From Piscicola geometra (Eukaryota > Annelida > Clitellata > Hirudinida > Piscicolidae), in contig CALSEQ010000033.1 of the NCBI GenBank assembly GCA_943735955.1, positions 837,001 through 901,000 on the forward strand: a stretch of DNA of 64,000 nucleotides. The letters run 5' to 3'. A program made the position numbers and the translations under genes. Below, piece after piece: positions 16,401-33,300 of this stretch. The notes beneath the pieces were generated by a model. That model was given only the letters and a program-made list of their open reading frames with translations, was not told where the DNA came from and searched no databases. Position 1 is the first letter of the stretch; each line of letters opens with the position of its first letter.

Positions 16401-17110
16401 TGTAAATATGCAATATATGTAAATATGCAATATATGTAAATATGCAATATATGTGAATATGCAATATATGTAAATATGCAATATATGTAAATATGCAATA
16501 TATGTAAATAGGCAATATATGTAAATATGCAATATATGTAAATATGCAATATATGTAAATATGCAATATATGTAAATATGCAAATATGCAATATATGCAA
16601 ATATGCAATATATGCAAATATGCAATATATGTAAAAATGCAATATATGTAAATATGCAATATATGTAAATATGCAATATATGTAAATATGCAATATATGT
16701 AAATATGCAATATATGTAAATATGCAATATATGTAAATATGCAAAACATGTAAATATGCAATATATGTTAATATGCAATATATGTAAATATGCAATATAT
16801 GTAAATATGCAATATATGTAAATATGCAATATATGTAAATATGCAAATATGAAATATATGCAAATATGCAATATATGCAAATATGCAATATATGTAAATA
16901 TGCAATATATGTAAATATGCAATATATGTAAATATGCAATATATGTAAATATGCAATATATGTAAATATGCAATATATGTAAATATGTAATATATGTAAA
17001 TATGCAATATATGTAAATATGCAATATATGTAAATATGCAAATATGCAATATATGCAAATATGCAATATATGCAAATATGCAATATATGTAAATATGCAA
17101 TATATGTAAA
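13431..17110. repeat. Satellite zone B: three ~1.12-1.25 kb higher-order copies
   Basis: Marker variants recur in fixed order. The ataagc variant is at 13551, 14670 and 15917; ataggc is near 14128, 15375 and 16511; gcaaaacatg is at 14341, 15588 and 16741; caataaatgc is at 13782, 14901, 15029 and 16148. The basic period is 1119 bp. The middle block is longer by 128 bp because the caataaatgc cassette is duplicated (14901 and 15029). The last block has two separate extra 17-bp units, one on each side of the ataggc marker. The copies otherwise agree closely. Confidence 0.85.
14901..15046. repeat. 128-bp local duplication with a 9-bp register shift
   Basis: The caataaatgc cassette occurs at 14901 and again at 15029, 128 bp later. 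The flanking higher-order copies have it once (13782, 16148). 128 equals seven 17-bp units plus one 9-bp half-unit. The first cassette is preceded by aaatatg and the second by atatatg, so the duplication joined the two half-units at their shared TATG. This is direct evidence of out-of-register recombination or slippage at the half-unit. Confidence 0.85.
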
Positions 17111-20100
17111 TATGCAATTTATGTAAATATGCAATATATGTAAATATGCAATATATGTAAATATGCAATATATGTAAATATGCAATATATGTAAATATGC
17201 AATATATGTAAATATGCAATATATGCAAATATGCAATATATGTGAATATGCAATATATGTGAATATGCAATATATGTAAATATGCAATATATGTAAATAT
17301 GCAATATATGTAATTATGCAATATATGTAAATATGCAATATATGTAAATATGTAATATATGTAAATATGCAATATATGTAAATATGCAATATATGTAAAT
17401 ATGCAATATATGTAAATATGCAATATATGTAAATATGCAATATATGTAAATATGCAATATATGTAAATATGCAAATATGCAAAATATGTAAATATTCAAT
17501 ATATGTAAATATGCAATATATGTAAATATGCAATATATGTAAATATGCAATATATGTAAATATGCAATATATGTAAGTATGAAATATATGTAAATATGCA
17601 ATATATGTAAATATGCAATATATGTAAATATGCAATATATGTAAATATGCAATATATGTAAATATGCAATATATGTAAATATGCAATATATGCAAATATG
17701 CAATATATGTAAATATGCAATATATGTAATTATGCAATATATGTAAATATGCAATATATGTAAATATGCAAATATGCAATATATGCAAATATGCAATATA
17801 TGCAAATATGCAATATATGCAAATATGCAATATATGTAAATATGCAATATATGTAAATATGCAATATATGTAAATATGCAAATATGAAATATATGCAAAT
17901 ATGCAATATATGCAAATATGCAATATATGTAAATATGCAATATATGTAAATATGCAATATATGTAAATATGCAATATATGTAAATATGCAATATATGTAA
18001 ATATGCAATATATGTAAATATGCAATATATGTAAATATGCAATATATGTAAATATGCAATATATGTAAATATGCAATATATGTAAATATGCAAATATGCA
18101 ATATATGCAAATATGCAATATATGCAAATATGCAATATATGTAAATATGCAATATATGTAAATATGCAAATATGCAATATATGCAAATATGCAATATAGG
18201 CAAATATGCAATATATGTAAATATGCAATTTATGTAAATATGCAATATATGTAAATATGCTATATATGTAAAAATGCAATATATGTAAATATGCAATATA
18301 TGTAAATATGCAATATATGTAAATATGCAATATTAGCAAATATGCAATATATGTGAATATGCAATCTATGTGAATATGCAATATATGTAAATATGCAATA
18401 TATGTAAATATGCAATATATGTAATTATGCAATATATGTAAATATGCAATATATGTAAATATGCAATATATGTAAATATGCAATATATGTAAATATGCAA
18501 TATATGTAAATATGCAATATATGTAAATATGCAAATATGCAAAATATGTAAATATTCAATATATGTGAATATGCAATATATGTAAATATGCAATATATGT
18601 AAATATGCAATATATGTAAATATGCAATATATGTAAATATGAAATATATGTAAATATGCAATATATGTAAATATGCAATATATGTAAATATGCATTATAT
18701 GTAAATATGCAATATATGTGAATATGCAATATATGTAAATATGCAATACATGTAAACATGCAATATATGTAAATATGCAATATATGTAAATATGCAATAT
18801 ATGTAAATATGCAATATATGTAAATATGCAATATATGTAAATATGCAATATATGTAAATATGCAATATATGCAAATATGCAATATATGTAAATATGCAAT
18901 ATATGTAAATATGCAAATATGCAATATATGCAAATATGCAATATATGCAAATATGCAATATATGTAAATATGCAATTTATGTAAATATGCAATATATGTA
19001 AATATGCAATATATGTAAATATGCAATATATGTAAATATGCAATATATGTAAATATGCAATATATGTAAATATGCAATATATGCAAATATGCAATATATG
19101 TGAATATGCAATATATGTGAATATGCAATATATGTAAATATGCAATATATGTAAATATGCAATATATGTAATTATGCAATATATGTAAATATGCAATATA
19201 TGTAAATATGCAATATATGTAAATATGCAATATATGTAAATATGCAATATATGTAAATATGCAATATATGTAAATATGCAAATATGCAAAATATGTAAAT
19301 ATTCAATATATGTAAATATTCAATATATGTAAATATGCAATATATGTAAATATGCAATATATGTAAATATGCAATATATGTAAATATGCAAGATATGTAA
19401 ATATGAAATATATGTAAATATGCAATATATGTAAATATGCAATATATGTAAATATGCAATATATGTAAATATGCAATATATGTTAATATGCAATATATGT
19501 AAATATGCAATATATGTAAACATGCAATATAGGTAAATATGCAATATATGTAAATATGCAATATATGTAAATATGCAATATATGTAAATATGCAAAAATG
19601 CAATATATGCAAATATGCAATATATGCAAAAATGCAAGATATGTAAATATGCAATATATGTTAATATGCAATATATGTAAATATGCAATATATGTAAATA
19701 TGCAAATATGCAATATATGCAAATATGCAATATATGCAAATATGCAATATATGCAAATATGCAATATATGTAAATATGCAATATATGTAAATATGCAATA
19801 TATGTAAATATGCAATATATGCAAATATGCAATATATGTAAATATGCAATATATGTAAATATGCAATATATGTAAATATGCAATATATGTAAATATGCAA
19901 TATATGTAAATATGCAATATATGTAAATATGCTATATATGTAAATATGCAATATATGTAACTATGCAATGTATGTAAATATGCAATATATGTAAATATGC
20001 AATTTATGTAAATATACAATATATGTAAATATGCAATATATGTAAATATGCAATATATGTAAATATGCAATATATGTAAATATGCAATATATGTAAATAT

Positions 20101-22730
20101 GCAATATATGTAAATATGCAAATATGCAATATATGCAAATATGCAATATATGCAAATATGCAATATATGTAAATATGCAATATATGTAAATATGCAATAT
20201 ATGTAAATATGCAATATATGTGAATATGCAAAATATGTAAATATGCAATATATGTAAATATGCAATATATGTAAATATGCAATATATGTAAATATGCAAT
20301 ATATGTAAATATGCAATATATGTAAATATGCAATATATGTAAATATGCAATATATGTAAATATGCAATATATGTAAATATGCAATATATGTAAATATGCA
20401 AATATGAAATATATGCAAATATGCAATATATGCAAATATGCAATATATGTAAATATGCAATATATGTAAATATGCAATATATGTAAATATGCAATATATG
20501 TAAATATGCAATATATGTGAATATGCAATATATGTAAATATGCAATATATGTAAATATGCAATATATGTAAATAGGCAATATATGTAAATATGCAATATA
20601 TGTAAATATGCAATATATGTAAATATGCAATATATGTAAATATGAAAATATGCAATATATGCAAAGATGCGATATATGCAAATATGCAATATATGTAAAT
20701 ATGCAATATATGTAAATATGCAATATATGTAAATATGCAATATATGTAAATATGCAATATATGTAAATATGCAATATATGTAAATATGCAATATATGTAA
20801 ATATGCAATATATGTAAATATGCAATATATGTAAATATGCAATATATGTAAATATGCAATACATGTAAATATGCAATATATGTTAATATGCAATATATGT
20901 AAATATGCAATATATGTAAATATGCAATATATGTAAATAGGCAATATATGTAAATATGCAATATATGTAAATATGCAATATATGTAAATATGCAATATAT
21001 GTAAATATGAAAATATGCAATATATGCAAATATGCAATATATGCAAATATGCAATATATGTAAATATGCAATATATGTAAATATGCAATATATGTAAATA
21101 TGCAATATATGTAAATATGCAATATATGTAAATATGCAATATATGTAAATATGCAATATATGTAAATATGCAATATATGTAAATATGCAATATTTGTAAA
21201 TATGCAATATATGTAAATATGCAAATATGAAATATATGCAAATATGCAATATATGCAAATATGCAATATATGTAAATATGCAATATATGTAAATATGCAA
21301 TATATGTAAATATGCAATATATGTAAATATGCAATATATGTAAATATGCAATACATGTAAATATGCAATAAATGTAAATATGCAATAAATGTAAATATGC
21401 AATATATGTAAATATGCAATAAATGTAAATATGCAAATATGCAATATATACAAATATGCAATATATGCAAATATGCATAATATGTAAATATGCAATATAT
21501 GTAAATATGCAATATATGTAAATATGCAATATATGTAAATATGCAATATATGTAAATATGCAATATATGTAAATATGCAATATATGCAAATATGCAATAT
21601 ATGCAAATATGCAATATATGTAAATATTCAATATATGTAAATATGCAATATATGTAAATATGCAATATATGTAAATATGCAATATATGTAAATATGCAAT
21701 ATATGTAAATATGCAATATATGTAAATATGCAATATATGTAAATATGCAATATATGTAAACATGCAATATATGTAAATATGCAATATATGTAAATATGCA
21801 ATACATGTAAATATGCAATATATGTAAATATGCAAAAATGCAATATATGCAAATATGCAATATATGCAAATATGCAATATATGTAAATATGCAATATATG
21901 TAAATATGCAATATATGTAAATATGCAATATATGTAAATATGCAAATATGCAATATATGCAAATACGCAATATATGCAAATATGCAATATATGCAAATAT
22001 GCAATATATGTAAATATGCAATATATGTAAATATGCAATATATGTAAATATGCAATATATGTAAATATGCAATATATGTAAATATGCAATATATGTAAAT
22101 ATGCAATATATGTAAATATGCAATATATGTAAATATGCAATATATGTAAATATGCAATAAATGTAAATATGCAATATATGTAAATATGCAATATATGTAA
22201 ATATGCAATAAATGTAAATATGCAAATATGCAATATATACAAATATGCAATATATGCAAATATGCATAATATGTAAATATGCAATATATGTAAATATGCA
22301 ATATATGTAAATATGCAATATATGTAAATATGCAATATATGTAAATATGCAATATATGTAAATATGCAATATATGCAAATATGCAATATATGCAAATATG
22401 CAATATATGTAAATATGCAATATATGTAAATATGCAATATATGTAAATATGCAATATATGTAAATATGCAATATATGTAAATATGCAATATATGTAAATA
22501 TGCAATATATGTAAATATGCAATATATGTAAATATGCAATATATGTAATAATTCAATATATGTAAATATGCAAATATGAAATATATGCAAATATGAAATA
22601 TATGCAAATATGCAATATATGCAAATATGCAATATATGTAAATATGCAATATATGTAAATATGCAATATATGTAAATATGCAATATATGTAAATATGCAA
22701 TATATGTAAATATGCAATATATGTAAACAT
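17111..22730. repeat. Satellite zone between B and C (1858- and 789-bp offsets)
   Basis: No gene is present. The block beginning with caatttatg near 17118 recurs near 18976 (offset 1858), including two successive tgtgaat units and a tgtaatt unit. Further along, the linked attcaat marker is offset by only 1807, so the second copy is shorter by 51 bp (three units). A second pair carries atatacaaat and gcataatatg: c of tacaa at 21451 and 22240, g of gcataat at 21475 and 22264, offset 789. The rest is mostly canonical unit with gcaaatatg groups. Confidence 0.7.
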
Positions 22731-25700
22731 GCAATATATGTAAATATGCAATATATGTAAATATGCAATACATGTAAATATGCAATATATGTAAATATGC
22801 AAAAATGCAATATATGCAAATATGCAATATATGCAAATATGCAATATATGTAAATATGCAATATATGTAAATATGCAATATATGTAAATATGCAATATAT
22901 GTAAATATGCAAATATGCAATATATGCAAATACGCAATATATGCAAATATGCAATATATGCAAATATGCAATATATGTAAATATGCAATATATGTAAATA
23001 TGCAACATATGTAAATATGCAATATATGTAAATATGCAATATATGTAAATATGCAAAATATGTAAATATGCAATATATGTAAATATGCAATATATGTAAA
23101 TATGCAAATATGCAAATATGCAATATATGCAAATATGCAATATATGTAAATGTGCAATATATTTAAATATGCAATATATGTAAATATGCAATATATGTAA
23201 ATATGCAATATATGTAAATATGCAATATATGTAAATATGCTATATATGTAAATATGCAATATATGTAAATATGCAATGTATGTAAATATGCAATATATGT
23301 AAATATGCAATTTATGTAAATATACAATATATGTAAATATGCAATATATGTAAATATGCAATATATGTAAATATGCAATATATGTAAATATGCAATATAT
23401 GTAAATACGCAATATATGTAAATATGCAATATATGTAAATATGCAAATATGCAATATATGCAAATATGCAATATATGCAAATATGCAATATATGTGAATA
23501 TGCAATATATGTTAATATGCAATATATGTGAATATGCAATATATGTAAATATGCAATATATGTAAATATGCAATATATGTAAATATGCAATATATGTAAA
23601 TATGCAATATATGTAAATATGCAATACATGTAAATATGCAATATATGTAAATATGCAAAAATGCAATATATGCAAATATGCAATATATGCAAATATGCAA
23701 TATATGTAAATATGCAATATATGTAAATATGCAATATATGTAAATATGCAATATATGTAAATATGCAAATATGCAATATATGCAAATACGCAATATATGC
23801 AAATATGCAATATATGCAAATATGCAATATATGTAAATATGCAATATATGTAAATATGCAACATATGTAAATATGCAATATATGTAAATATGCAATATAT
23901 GTAAATATGCAAAATATGTAAATATGCAATATATGTAAATATGCAATATATGTAAATATGCAAATATGCAAATATGCAATATATGCAAATATGCAATATA
24001 TGTAAATGTGCAATATATTTAAATATGCAATATATGTAAATATGCAATATATGTAAATATGCAATATATGTAAATATGCAATATATGTAAATATGCTATA
24101 TATGTAAATATGCAATATATGTAAATATGCAATGTATGTAAATATGCAATATATGTAAATATGCAATTTATGTAAATATACAATATATGTAAATATGCAA
24201 TATATGTAAATATGCAATATATGTAAATATGCAATATATGTAAATATGCAATATATGTAAATACGCAATATATTTTAAATATGCAATATATGTAAATATG
24301 CAAATATGCAATATATGCAAATATGCAATATATGCAAATATGCAATATATGTGAATATGCAATATATGTTAATATGCAATATATGTGAATATGCAATATA
24401 TGTAAATATGCAATATATGTAAATATGCAATATATGTAAATATGCAATATATGTAAATATGCAATATATGTAAATATGCAATATATGCAAATATGCAATA
24501 TGTGTGAATATGCAATATATGTAAATATGCAATATATGTAAATATGCAATATATGTAAATATGCAATATATGTAAATATGCAATATATGTAAATATGCAA
24601 TATATGTAAATATGCAATATATGTAAATATGCAATATATGTAAATATGCAATATATGTAAATATGCAATATATGTAAATATGCAATATATGTAAATATGC
24701 AATATATGTAAATATGCAATATATGTAAATATGCAATATATGTAAATATGCAATATATGTTAATATGCAATATATGTAAATATGCAAATATGAAATATAT
24801 GCAAATATGCAATATATGCAAATATGCAATATATGTAAATATGCAATATATGTAAATATGCAATATATGTAAATATGCAATATATGTAAATATGCAATAT
24901 ATGTAAATATGCAATATATGTAAATATGCAATATATGTAAATATGCAATATATGTAAATATGCAATATATGTAAATATGCAATATATGTAAATATGCAAT
25001 ATATGTAACTATGCAATATATGTAAATATGCAATATATGTAAATATGCAAATATGCAATATATGCAAATATGCAATATATGCAAATATGCAATATATGTA
25101 AATATGCAATATATGTGAATATGCAATATATGTAAATATGCAATATATTTGAATATGCAATATATGTAAATATGCAATATATGTAAATATGCAATATATG
25201 TAAATATGCAATATATGTTAATATGCAATATATGTAAATATGCAAATATGAAATATATGCAAATATGCAATATATGCAAATATGCAATATATGCAAATAT
25301 GCAATATATGTAAATATGCAATATATGTAAATATGCAATATATGTAAATATGCAATATATGTAAATATGCAATATATGTAAATATGCAATATATGTAAAT
25401 ATGCAATATATGTAAATATGCAATATATGTAAATATGCAATATATGTAAATATGCAATATATGTAAATATGCAATATATGTAAATATGCAATATATGTAA
25501 ATATGCAATATATGTAAATATGCAATATATGTAAATATGCAAATATGCAATATATGCAAATATGCAATATATGCAAATATGCAATATATGTAAATATGCA
25601 ATATATGTGAATATGCAATATATGTAAATATGCAATATATGTAAATATGCAATATATGTAAATATGCAATATATGTAAATATGCAATATATGTAAATATG

Positions 25701-27370
25701 CAAATATGCAATATATGCAAATATGCAATATATGCAAATATGCAATATATGTGAATATGCAATATATGTTAATATGCAATATATGTGAATATGCAATATA
25801 TGTAAATATGCAATATATGTAAATATGCAATATATGTAAATATGCAATATATGTAAATATGCAATATATGTAAATATGCAATACATGTAAATATGCAATA
25901 TATGTAAATATGCAAAAATGCAATATATGCAAATATGCAATATATGCAAATATGCAATATATGTAAATATGCAATATATGTAAATATGCAATATATGTAA
26001 ATATGCAATATATGTAAATATGCAAATATGCAATATATGCAAATACGCAATATATGCAAATATGCAATATATGCAAATATGCAATATATGTAAATATGCA
26101 ATATATGTAAATATGCAACATATGTAAATATGCAATATATGTAAATATGCAATATATGTAAATATGCAAAATATGTAAATATGCAATATATGTAAATATG
26201 CAATATATGTAAATATGCAAATATGCAAATATGCAATATATGCAAATATGCAATATATGTAAATGTGCAATATATTTAAATATGCAATATATGTAAATAT
26301 GCAATATATGTAAATATGCAATATATGTAAATATGCAATATATGTAAATATGCTATATATGTAAATATGCAATATATGTAAATATGCAATGTATGTAAAT
26401 ATGCAATATATGTAAATATGCAATTTATGTAAATATACAATATATGTAAATATGCAATATATGTAAATATGCAATATATGTAAATATGCAATATATGTAA
26501 ATATGCAATATATGTAAATACGCAATATATGTAAATATGCAATATATGTAAATATGCAAATATGCAATATATGCAAATATGCAATATATGCAAATATGCA
26601 ATATATGTGAATATGCAATATATGTTAATATGCAATATATGTGAATATGCAATATATGTAAATATGCAATATATGTAAATATGCAATATATGTAAATATG
26701 CAATATATGTAAATATGCAATATATGTAAATATGCAATATATGCAAATATGCAATATGTGTGAATATGCAATATATGTAAATATGCAATATATGTAAATA
26801 TGCAATATATGTAAATATGCAATATATGTAAATATGCAATATATGTAAATATGCAATATATGTAAATATGCAATATATGTAAATATGCAATATATGTAAA
26901 TATGCAATATATGTAAATATGCAATATATGTAAATATGCAATATATGTAAATATGCAATATATGTAAATATGCAATATATGTAAATATGCAATATATGTA
27001 AATATGCAATATATGTTAATATGCAATATATGTAAATATGCAAATATGAAATATATGCAAATATGCAATATATGCAAATATGCAATATATGTAAATATGC
27101 AATATATGTAAATATGCAATATATGTAAATATGCAATATATGTAAATATGCAATATATGTAAATATGCAATATATGTAAATATGCAATATATGTAAATAT
27201 GCAATATATGTAAATATGCAATATATGTAAATATGCAATATATGTAAATATGCAATATATGTAAATATGCAATATATGTAAATATGCAATATATGTAAAT
27301 ATGCAATATATGTAAATATGCAAATATGCAATATATGCAAATATGCAATATATGCAAATATGCAATATAT
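22731..27370. repeat. Satellite zone C: three copies of a ~856-bp block
   Basis: Copies lie at about 22.73-23.6, 23.59-24.48 and 25.84-26.74 kb. Linked variants show this. The caaatacgc variant starts at 22927, 23783 and 26040; gcaacatatg at 23002, 23858 and 26115; gctatatatg has its c at 23240 and 24096. Offsets are 856 and then 2257. The larger 2257-bp relationship spans about 23.41-25.0 and 25.67-27.25 kb, and falls to 2256 to the right of the single-base insertion near 24272. Confidence 0.8.
24262..24282. repeat. Off-register unit with extra base (tattttaaat)
   Basis: The unit reads tattttaaat where the corresponding copies near 23416 and 26528 read tatgtaaat. G is replaced by TT, a net gain of 1 bp. 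The gain is confirmed by the offset to the duplicate copy, which is 2257 to its left and 2256 to its right (for example tgtgtg at 24501 and 26757). It therefore arose after the block was duplicated, or is an assembly error in a T run. Confidence 0.75.
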
Positions 27371-30300
27371 GTAAATATGCAATATATGTGAATATGCAAT
27401 ATATGTAAATATGCAATATATGTGAATATGCAATATATGTAAATATGCAATATATGTAAATATGCAATATATGTAAATATGCAATATATGTTAATATGCA
27501 ATATATGTAAATATGCAAATATGAAATATATGCAAATATGCAATATATGCAAATATGCAATATATGTAAATATGCAATATATGTAAATATGCAATATATG
27601 TAAATATGCAATATATGTAAATATGCAATATATGTAAATATGCAATATATGTAAATATGCAATATATGTAAATATGCAATATATGTAAATATGCAATATA
27701 TGTAAATATGCAATATATGTAAATATGCAATATATGTAAATATGCAATATATGTAAATATGCAATATATGTAAATATGCAATATATGTAAATATGCAAAT
27801 ATGCAATATATGCAAATATGCAATATATGCAAATATGCAATATATGTAAATATGCAATATATGTGAATATGCAATATATGTAAATATGCAATATATGTAA
27901 ATATGCAATATATGTAAATATGCAATATATGTAAATATGCAATATATGTAAATATGCAAATATGAATTATATGCAAATATGCAATATATGCAAATATGCA
28001 ATATATGTAAATATGCCATATATGTAAATATGCAATATATGTAAATATGCAATATATGTAAATATGCAATATATGTAAATATGCAATATATGTAAATATG
28101 CAATATATGTGAATATGCAATATATGTAAATATGCAATATATGTAAATATGCAATATATGTAAATATGCAATATATGTAAATATGCAATATATGTAAATA
28201 TGCAATATATGTTAATATGCAATATATGTAAATATGCAAATATGAAATATATGCAAATATGCAATATATGCAAATATGCAATATATGTAAATATGCAATA
28301 TATGTAAATATGCAATATATGTAAATATGCAATATATGTAAATATGCAATATATGTAAATATGCAATATATGTAAATATGCAATATATGTAAATATGCAA
28401 TATATGTAAATATGCAATATATGTAAATATGCAATATATGTAAATATGCAATATATGTAAATATGCAATATATGTAAATATGCAATATATGTAAATATGC
28501 AATATATGTAAATATGCAAATATGCAATATATGCAAATATGCAATATATGCAAATATGCAATATATGTAAATATGCAATATATGTGAATATGCAATATAT
28601 GTAAATATGCAATATATGTAAATATGCAATATATGTAAATATGCAATATATGTAAAAATGCAATATATGTAAATATGCAAATATGAATTATATGCAAATA
28701 TGCAATATATGCAAATATGCAATATATGTAAATATGCCATATATGTAAATATGCAATATATGTAAATATGCAATATATGTAAATATGCAATATATGTAAA
28801 TATGCAATATATGTAAATATGCAATATATGTAAATATGCAATATATGTAAATATGCAATATATATAAATATGCAATATATGTAAATATGCAAATATGCAA
28901 TATATGCAAATATGCAATATATGCAAATATGCAATATATGTAAATATGCAATATATGTAAATATGCAATATATGTAAATATGCAATATATGTAAATATGC
29001 AATATATGTAAATATGCAATATATGTAAATATGCAATATATGCAAATATGCAATATATGCAAATATGCAATATATGTAAATATGCAATATATGTAAATAT
29101 GCAATATATATAAATATGCAATATATGTAAATATGCAATATATGTAAATATGCAATATATGTAAATATGCAATATATGTAAATATGCAATATATGTAAAT
29201 ATGCAATATATGTAAAGATGCAAATATGAAATATATGCAAATATGCAATATATGCAAATATGCAATATATGTAAATATGCAATATATGTAAATATGCAAT
29301 ATATGTAAATATGCAATATATGTAAATATGCAATATATGTAAATATGCAATATATGTAAATATGCAATATATGTAAATATGCAATATATGTAAATATGCA
29401 ATATATGTAAATATGCAATATATGTAAATATGCAATATATGTAAATATGCAAATATGCAATATATGCAAATATGCAATATATGCAAATATGCAATATATG
29501 CAAATATGCAAAATATGTAAATATGCAATATATGTAAATATGCAATATATGTAAATATGCAATATATGTAAATATGCAATATATGTAAATATGCAATATA
29601 TGTAAATATGCAATATATGCAAATATGCAATATATGCAAATATGCAATATATGTAAATATGCAATATATGTAAATATGCAATATATGTAAATATGCAATA
29701 TATGTAAATATGCAATATATGTAAATATCCAATATATGTAAATATGCAAATATGAAATATATGCAAATATGCAATATATGCAAATATGCAATATATGTAA
29801 ATATGCCATATATGTAAATATGCAATATATGTAAATATGCAATATATGTAAATATGCAATATATGTAAATATGCAATATATGTAAATATGCAATATATGT
29901 AAATATGCAATATATGTAAATATGCAATATATGTAAATATGCAATATATGCAAATATGCAATATGTGTGAATATGCTATATATGTAAATATGCAATATAT
30001 GTAAATATGCAATATATGTAAATATGCAATATATGTAAATATGCAATATATGTAAATATGCAATATATGTTAATATGCAATATATGTAAATATGCAATAT
30101 ATGTAAATATGCAATATATGTAAATATGCAATATATGTAAATATGCAACATATGTAAATATGCAATATATGTAAATATGCAATATATGTAAATATGCAAT
30201 ATATGTAAATATGCAATATATGTTAATATGCAATATATGTAAATATGCAAATATGAAATATATGCAAATATGCAATATATGCAAATATGCAATATATGTA

Positions 30301-33300
30301 AATATGCAATATATGTAAATATGCAATATATGTAAATATGCAATATATGTAAATATGCAATATATGTAAATATGCAATATATGTAAATATGCAATATATG
30401 TAAATATGCAATATATGTAAATATGCAATATATGTAAATATGCAATATATGTAAATATGCAATATATGTAAATATGCAATATATGTAAATATGCAATATA
30501 TGTAAATATGCAAATATGCAATATATGCAAATATGCAATATATGCAAATATGCAATATATGTAAATATGCAATATATGTGAATATGCAATATATGTAAAT
30601 ATGCAATATATGTAAATATGCAATATATGTAAATATGCAATATATGTAAATATGCAATATATGTAAATATGCAATATATGTAAATATGCAAATATGAATT
30701 ATATGCAAATATGCAATATATGCAAATATGCAATATATGTAAATATGCAATATATGTAAATATGCAATATATGTAAATATGCAATATATGTAAATATGCA
30801 ATATATGTAAATATGCAATATATGTAAATATGCAATATATGTAAATATGCAATATATGTAAATATGCAATATATATAAATATGCAATATATGTAAATATG
30901 CAAATATGCAATATATGCAAATATGCAATATATGCAAATATGCAATATATGTAAATATGCAATATATGTAAATATGCAATATATGTAAATATGCAATATA
31001 TGTAAATATGCAATATATGTAAATATGCAATATATGTAAATATGCAATATATGCAAATATGCAATATATGCAAATATGCAATATATGTAAATATGCAATA
31101 TATGTAAATATGCAATATATATAAATATGCAATATATGTAAATATGCAATATATGTAAATATGCAATATATGTAAATATGCAATATATGTAAATATGCAA
31201 TATATGTAAATATGCAATATATGTAAATATGCAAATATGAAATATATGCAAATATGCAATATATGCAAATATGCAATATATGTAAATATGCAATATATGT
31301 AAATATGCAATATATGTAAATATGCAATATATGTAAATATGCAATATATGTAAATATGCAATATATGTAAATATGCAATATATGTAAATATGCAATATAT
31401 GTAAATATGCAATATATGTAAATATGCAATATATGTAAATATGCAAATATGCAATATATGCAAATATGCAATATATGTAAATATGCAATATATGTAAATA
31501 TGCAAATATGCAATATATGCAAATATGCAATATATGTAAATATGCAATATATGTAAATATGCAATATATATAAATATGCAATATATGTAAATATGCAAAT
31601 ATGCAATATATGCAAATATGCAATATATGCAAATATGCAATATATGTAAATATGCAATATATGTAAATATGCAATATATGTAAATATGCAATATATGTAA
31701 ATATGCAATATATGTAAATATGCAATATATGTAAATATGCAATATATGCAAATATGCAATATATGCAAATATGCAATATATGTAAATATGCAATATATGT
31801 AAATATGCAATATATATAAATATGCAATATATGTAAATATGCAATATATGTAAATATGCAATATATGTAAATATGCAATATATGTAAATATGCAATATAT
31901 GTAAATATGCAATATATGTAAATATGCAAATATGAAATATATGCAAATATGCAATATATGCAAATATGCAATATATGTAAATATGCAATATATGTAAATA
32001 TGCAATATATGTAAATATGCAATATATGTAAATATGCAATATATGTAAATATGCAATATATGTAAATATGCAATATATGTAAATATGCAATATATGTAAA
32101 TATGCAATATATGTAAATATGCAATATATGTAAATATGCAAATATGCAATATATGCAAATATGCAATATATGCAAATATGCAATATATGCAAATATGCAA
32201 TATATGCAAATATGCAAAATATGTAAATATGCAATATATGTAAATATGCAATGTATGTAAATATGCAATATATGTAAATATGCAATATATGTAAATATGC
32301 AATATATGTAAATATGCAATATATGCAAATATGCAATATATGCAAATATGCAATATATGTAAATATGCAATATATGTAAATATGCAATATATGTAAATAT
32401 GCAATATATGTAAATATGCAATATATGTAAATATGCAATATATGTAAATATGCAATATATGTAAATATGCAATATATGTAAATATGCAATATATGTAAAT
32501 ATGCAATATATGTAAATATGCAATATATGTAAATATGCAATATATGTAAATATGCAATATATGTTAATATGCAATATATGTAAATATGCAAATATGAAAT
32601 ATATGCAAATATGCAATATATGCAAATATGCAATATATGTAAATATGCAATATATGTAAATATGCAATATATGTAAATATGCAATATATGTAAATATGCA
32701 ATATATGTAAATATGCAATATATGTAAATATGCAATATATGTAAATATGCAATATATGTAAATATGCAATATATGTAAATATGCAATATATGTAAATATG
32801 CAATATATGTAAATATGCAATATATGTAAATATGCAAAATATGTAAATATGCAATATATGTAAATATGCAAATATGCAATATATGCAAATATGCAATATA
32901 TGCAAATATGCAATATATGTAAATATGCAATATATGTGAATATGCAATATATGTAAATATGCAATATATGTAAATATGCAATATATGTAAATATGCAATA
33001 TATGTAAATATGCAATATATGTAAATATGCAAATATGAATTATATGCAAATATGCAATATATGCAAATATGCAATATATATAAATATGCAATATATGTAA
33101 ATATGCAATATATGTAAATATGCAATATATGTAAATATGCAATATATGTAAATATGCAATATATGTAAATATGCAATATATGTAAATATGCAATATATAT
33201 AAATATGCAATATATGTAAATATGCAAATATGCAATATATGCAAATATGCAATATATGCAAATATGCAATATATGCAAATATGCAATATATGTAAATATG

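Noticed and set aside
19598..19807. Plus-strand frame of 69 codons
   Set aside because: Same cause as the one at 9139: a cluster of C-type units removes the TAA stops. No independent coding evidence.
28688..32557. Minus-strand open frame of about 1,289 codons, and dozens of similar ones across the window
   Set aside because: The translation is only the 17-residue repeat peptide, identical in all three frames. Starts and stops fall wherever single-base variants create cat or tta/cta. There is no codon bias, domain or conserved start.
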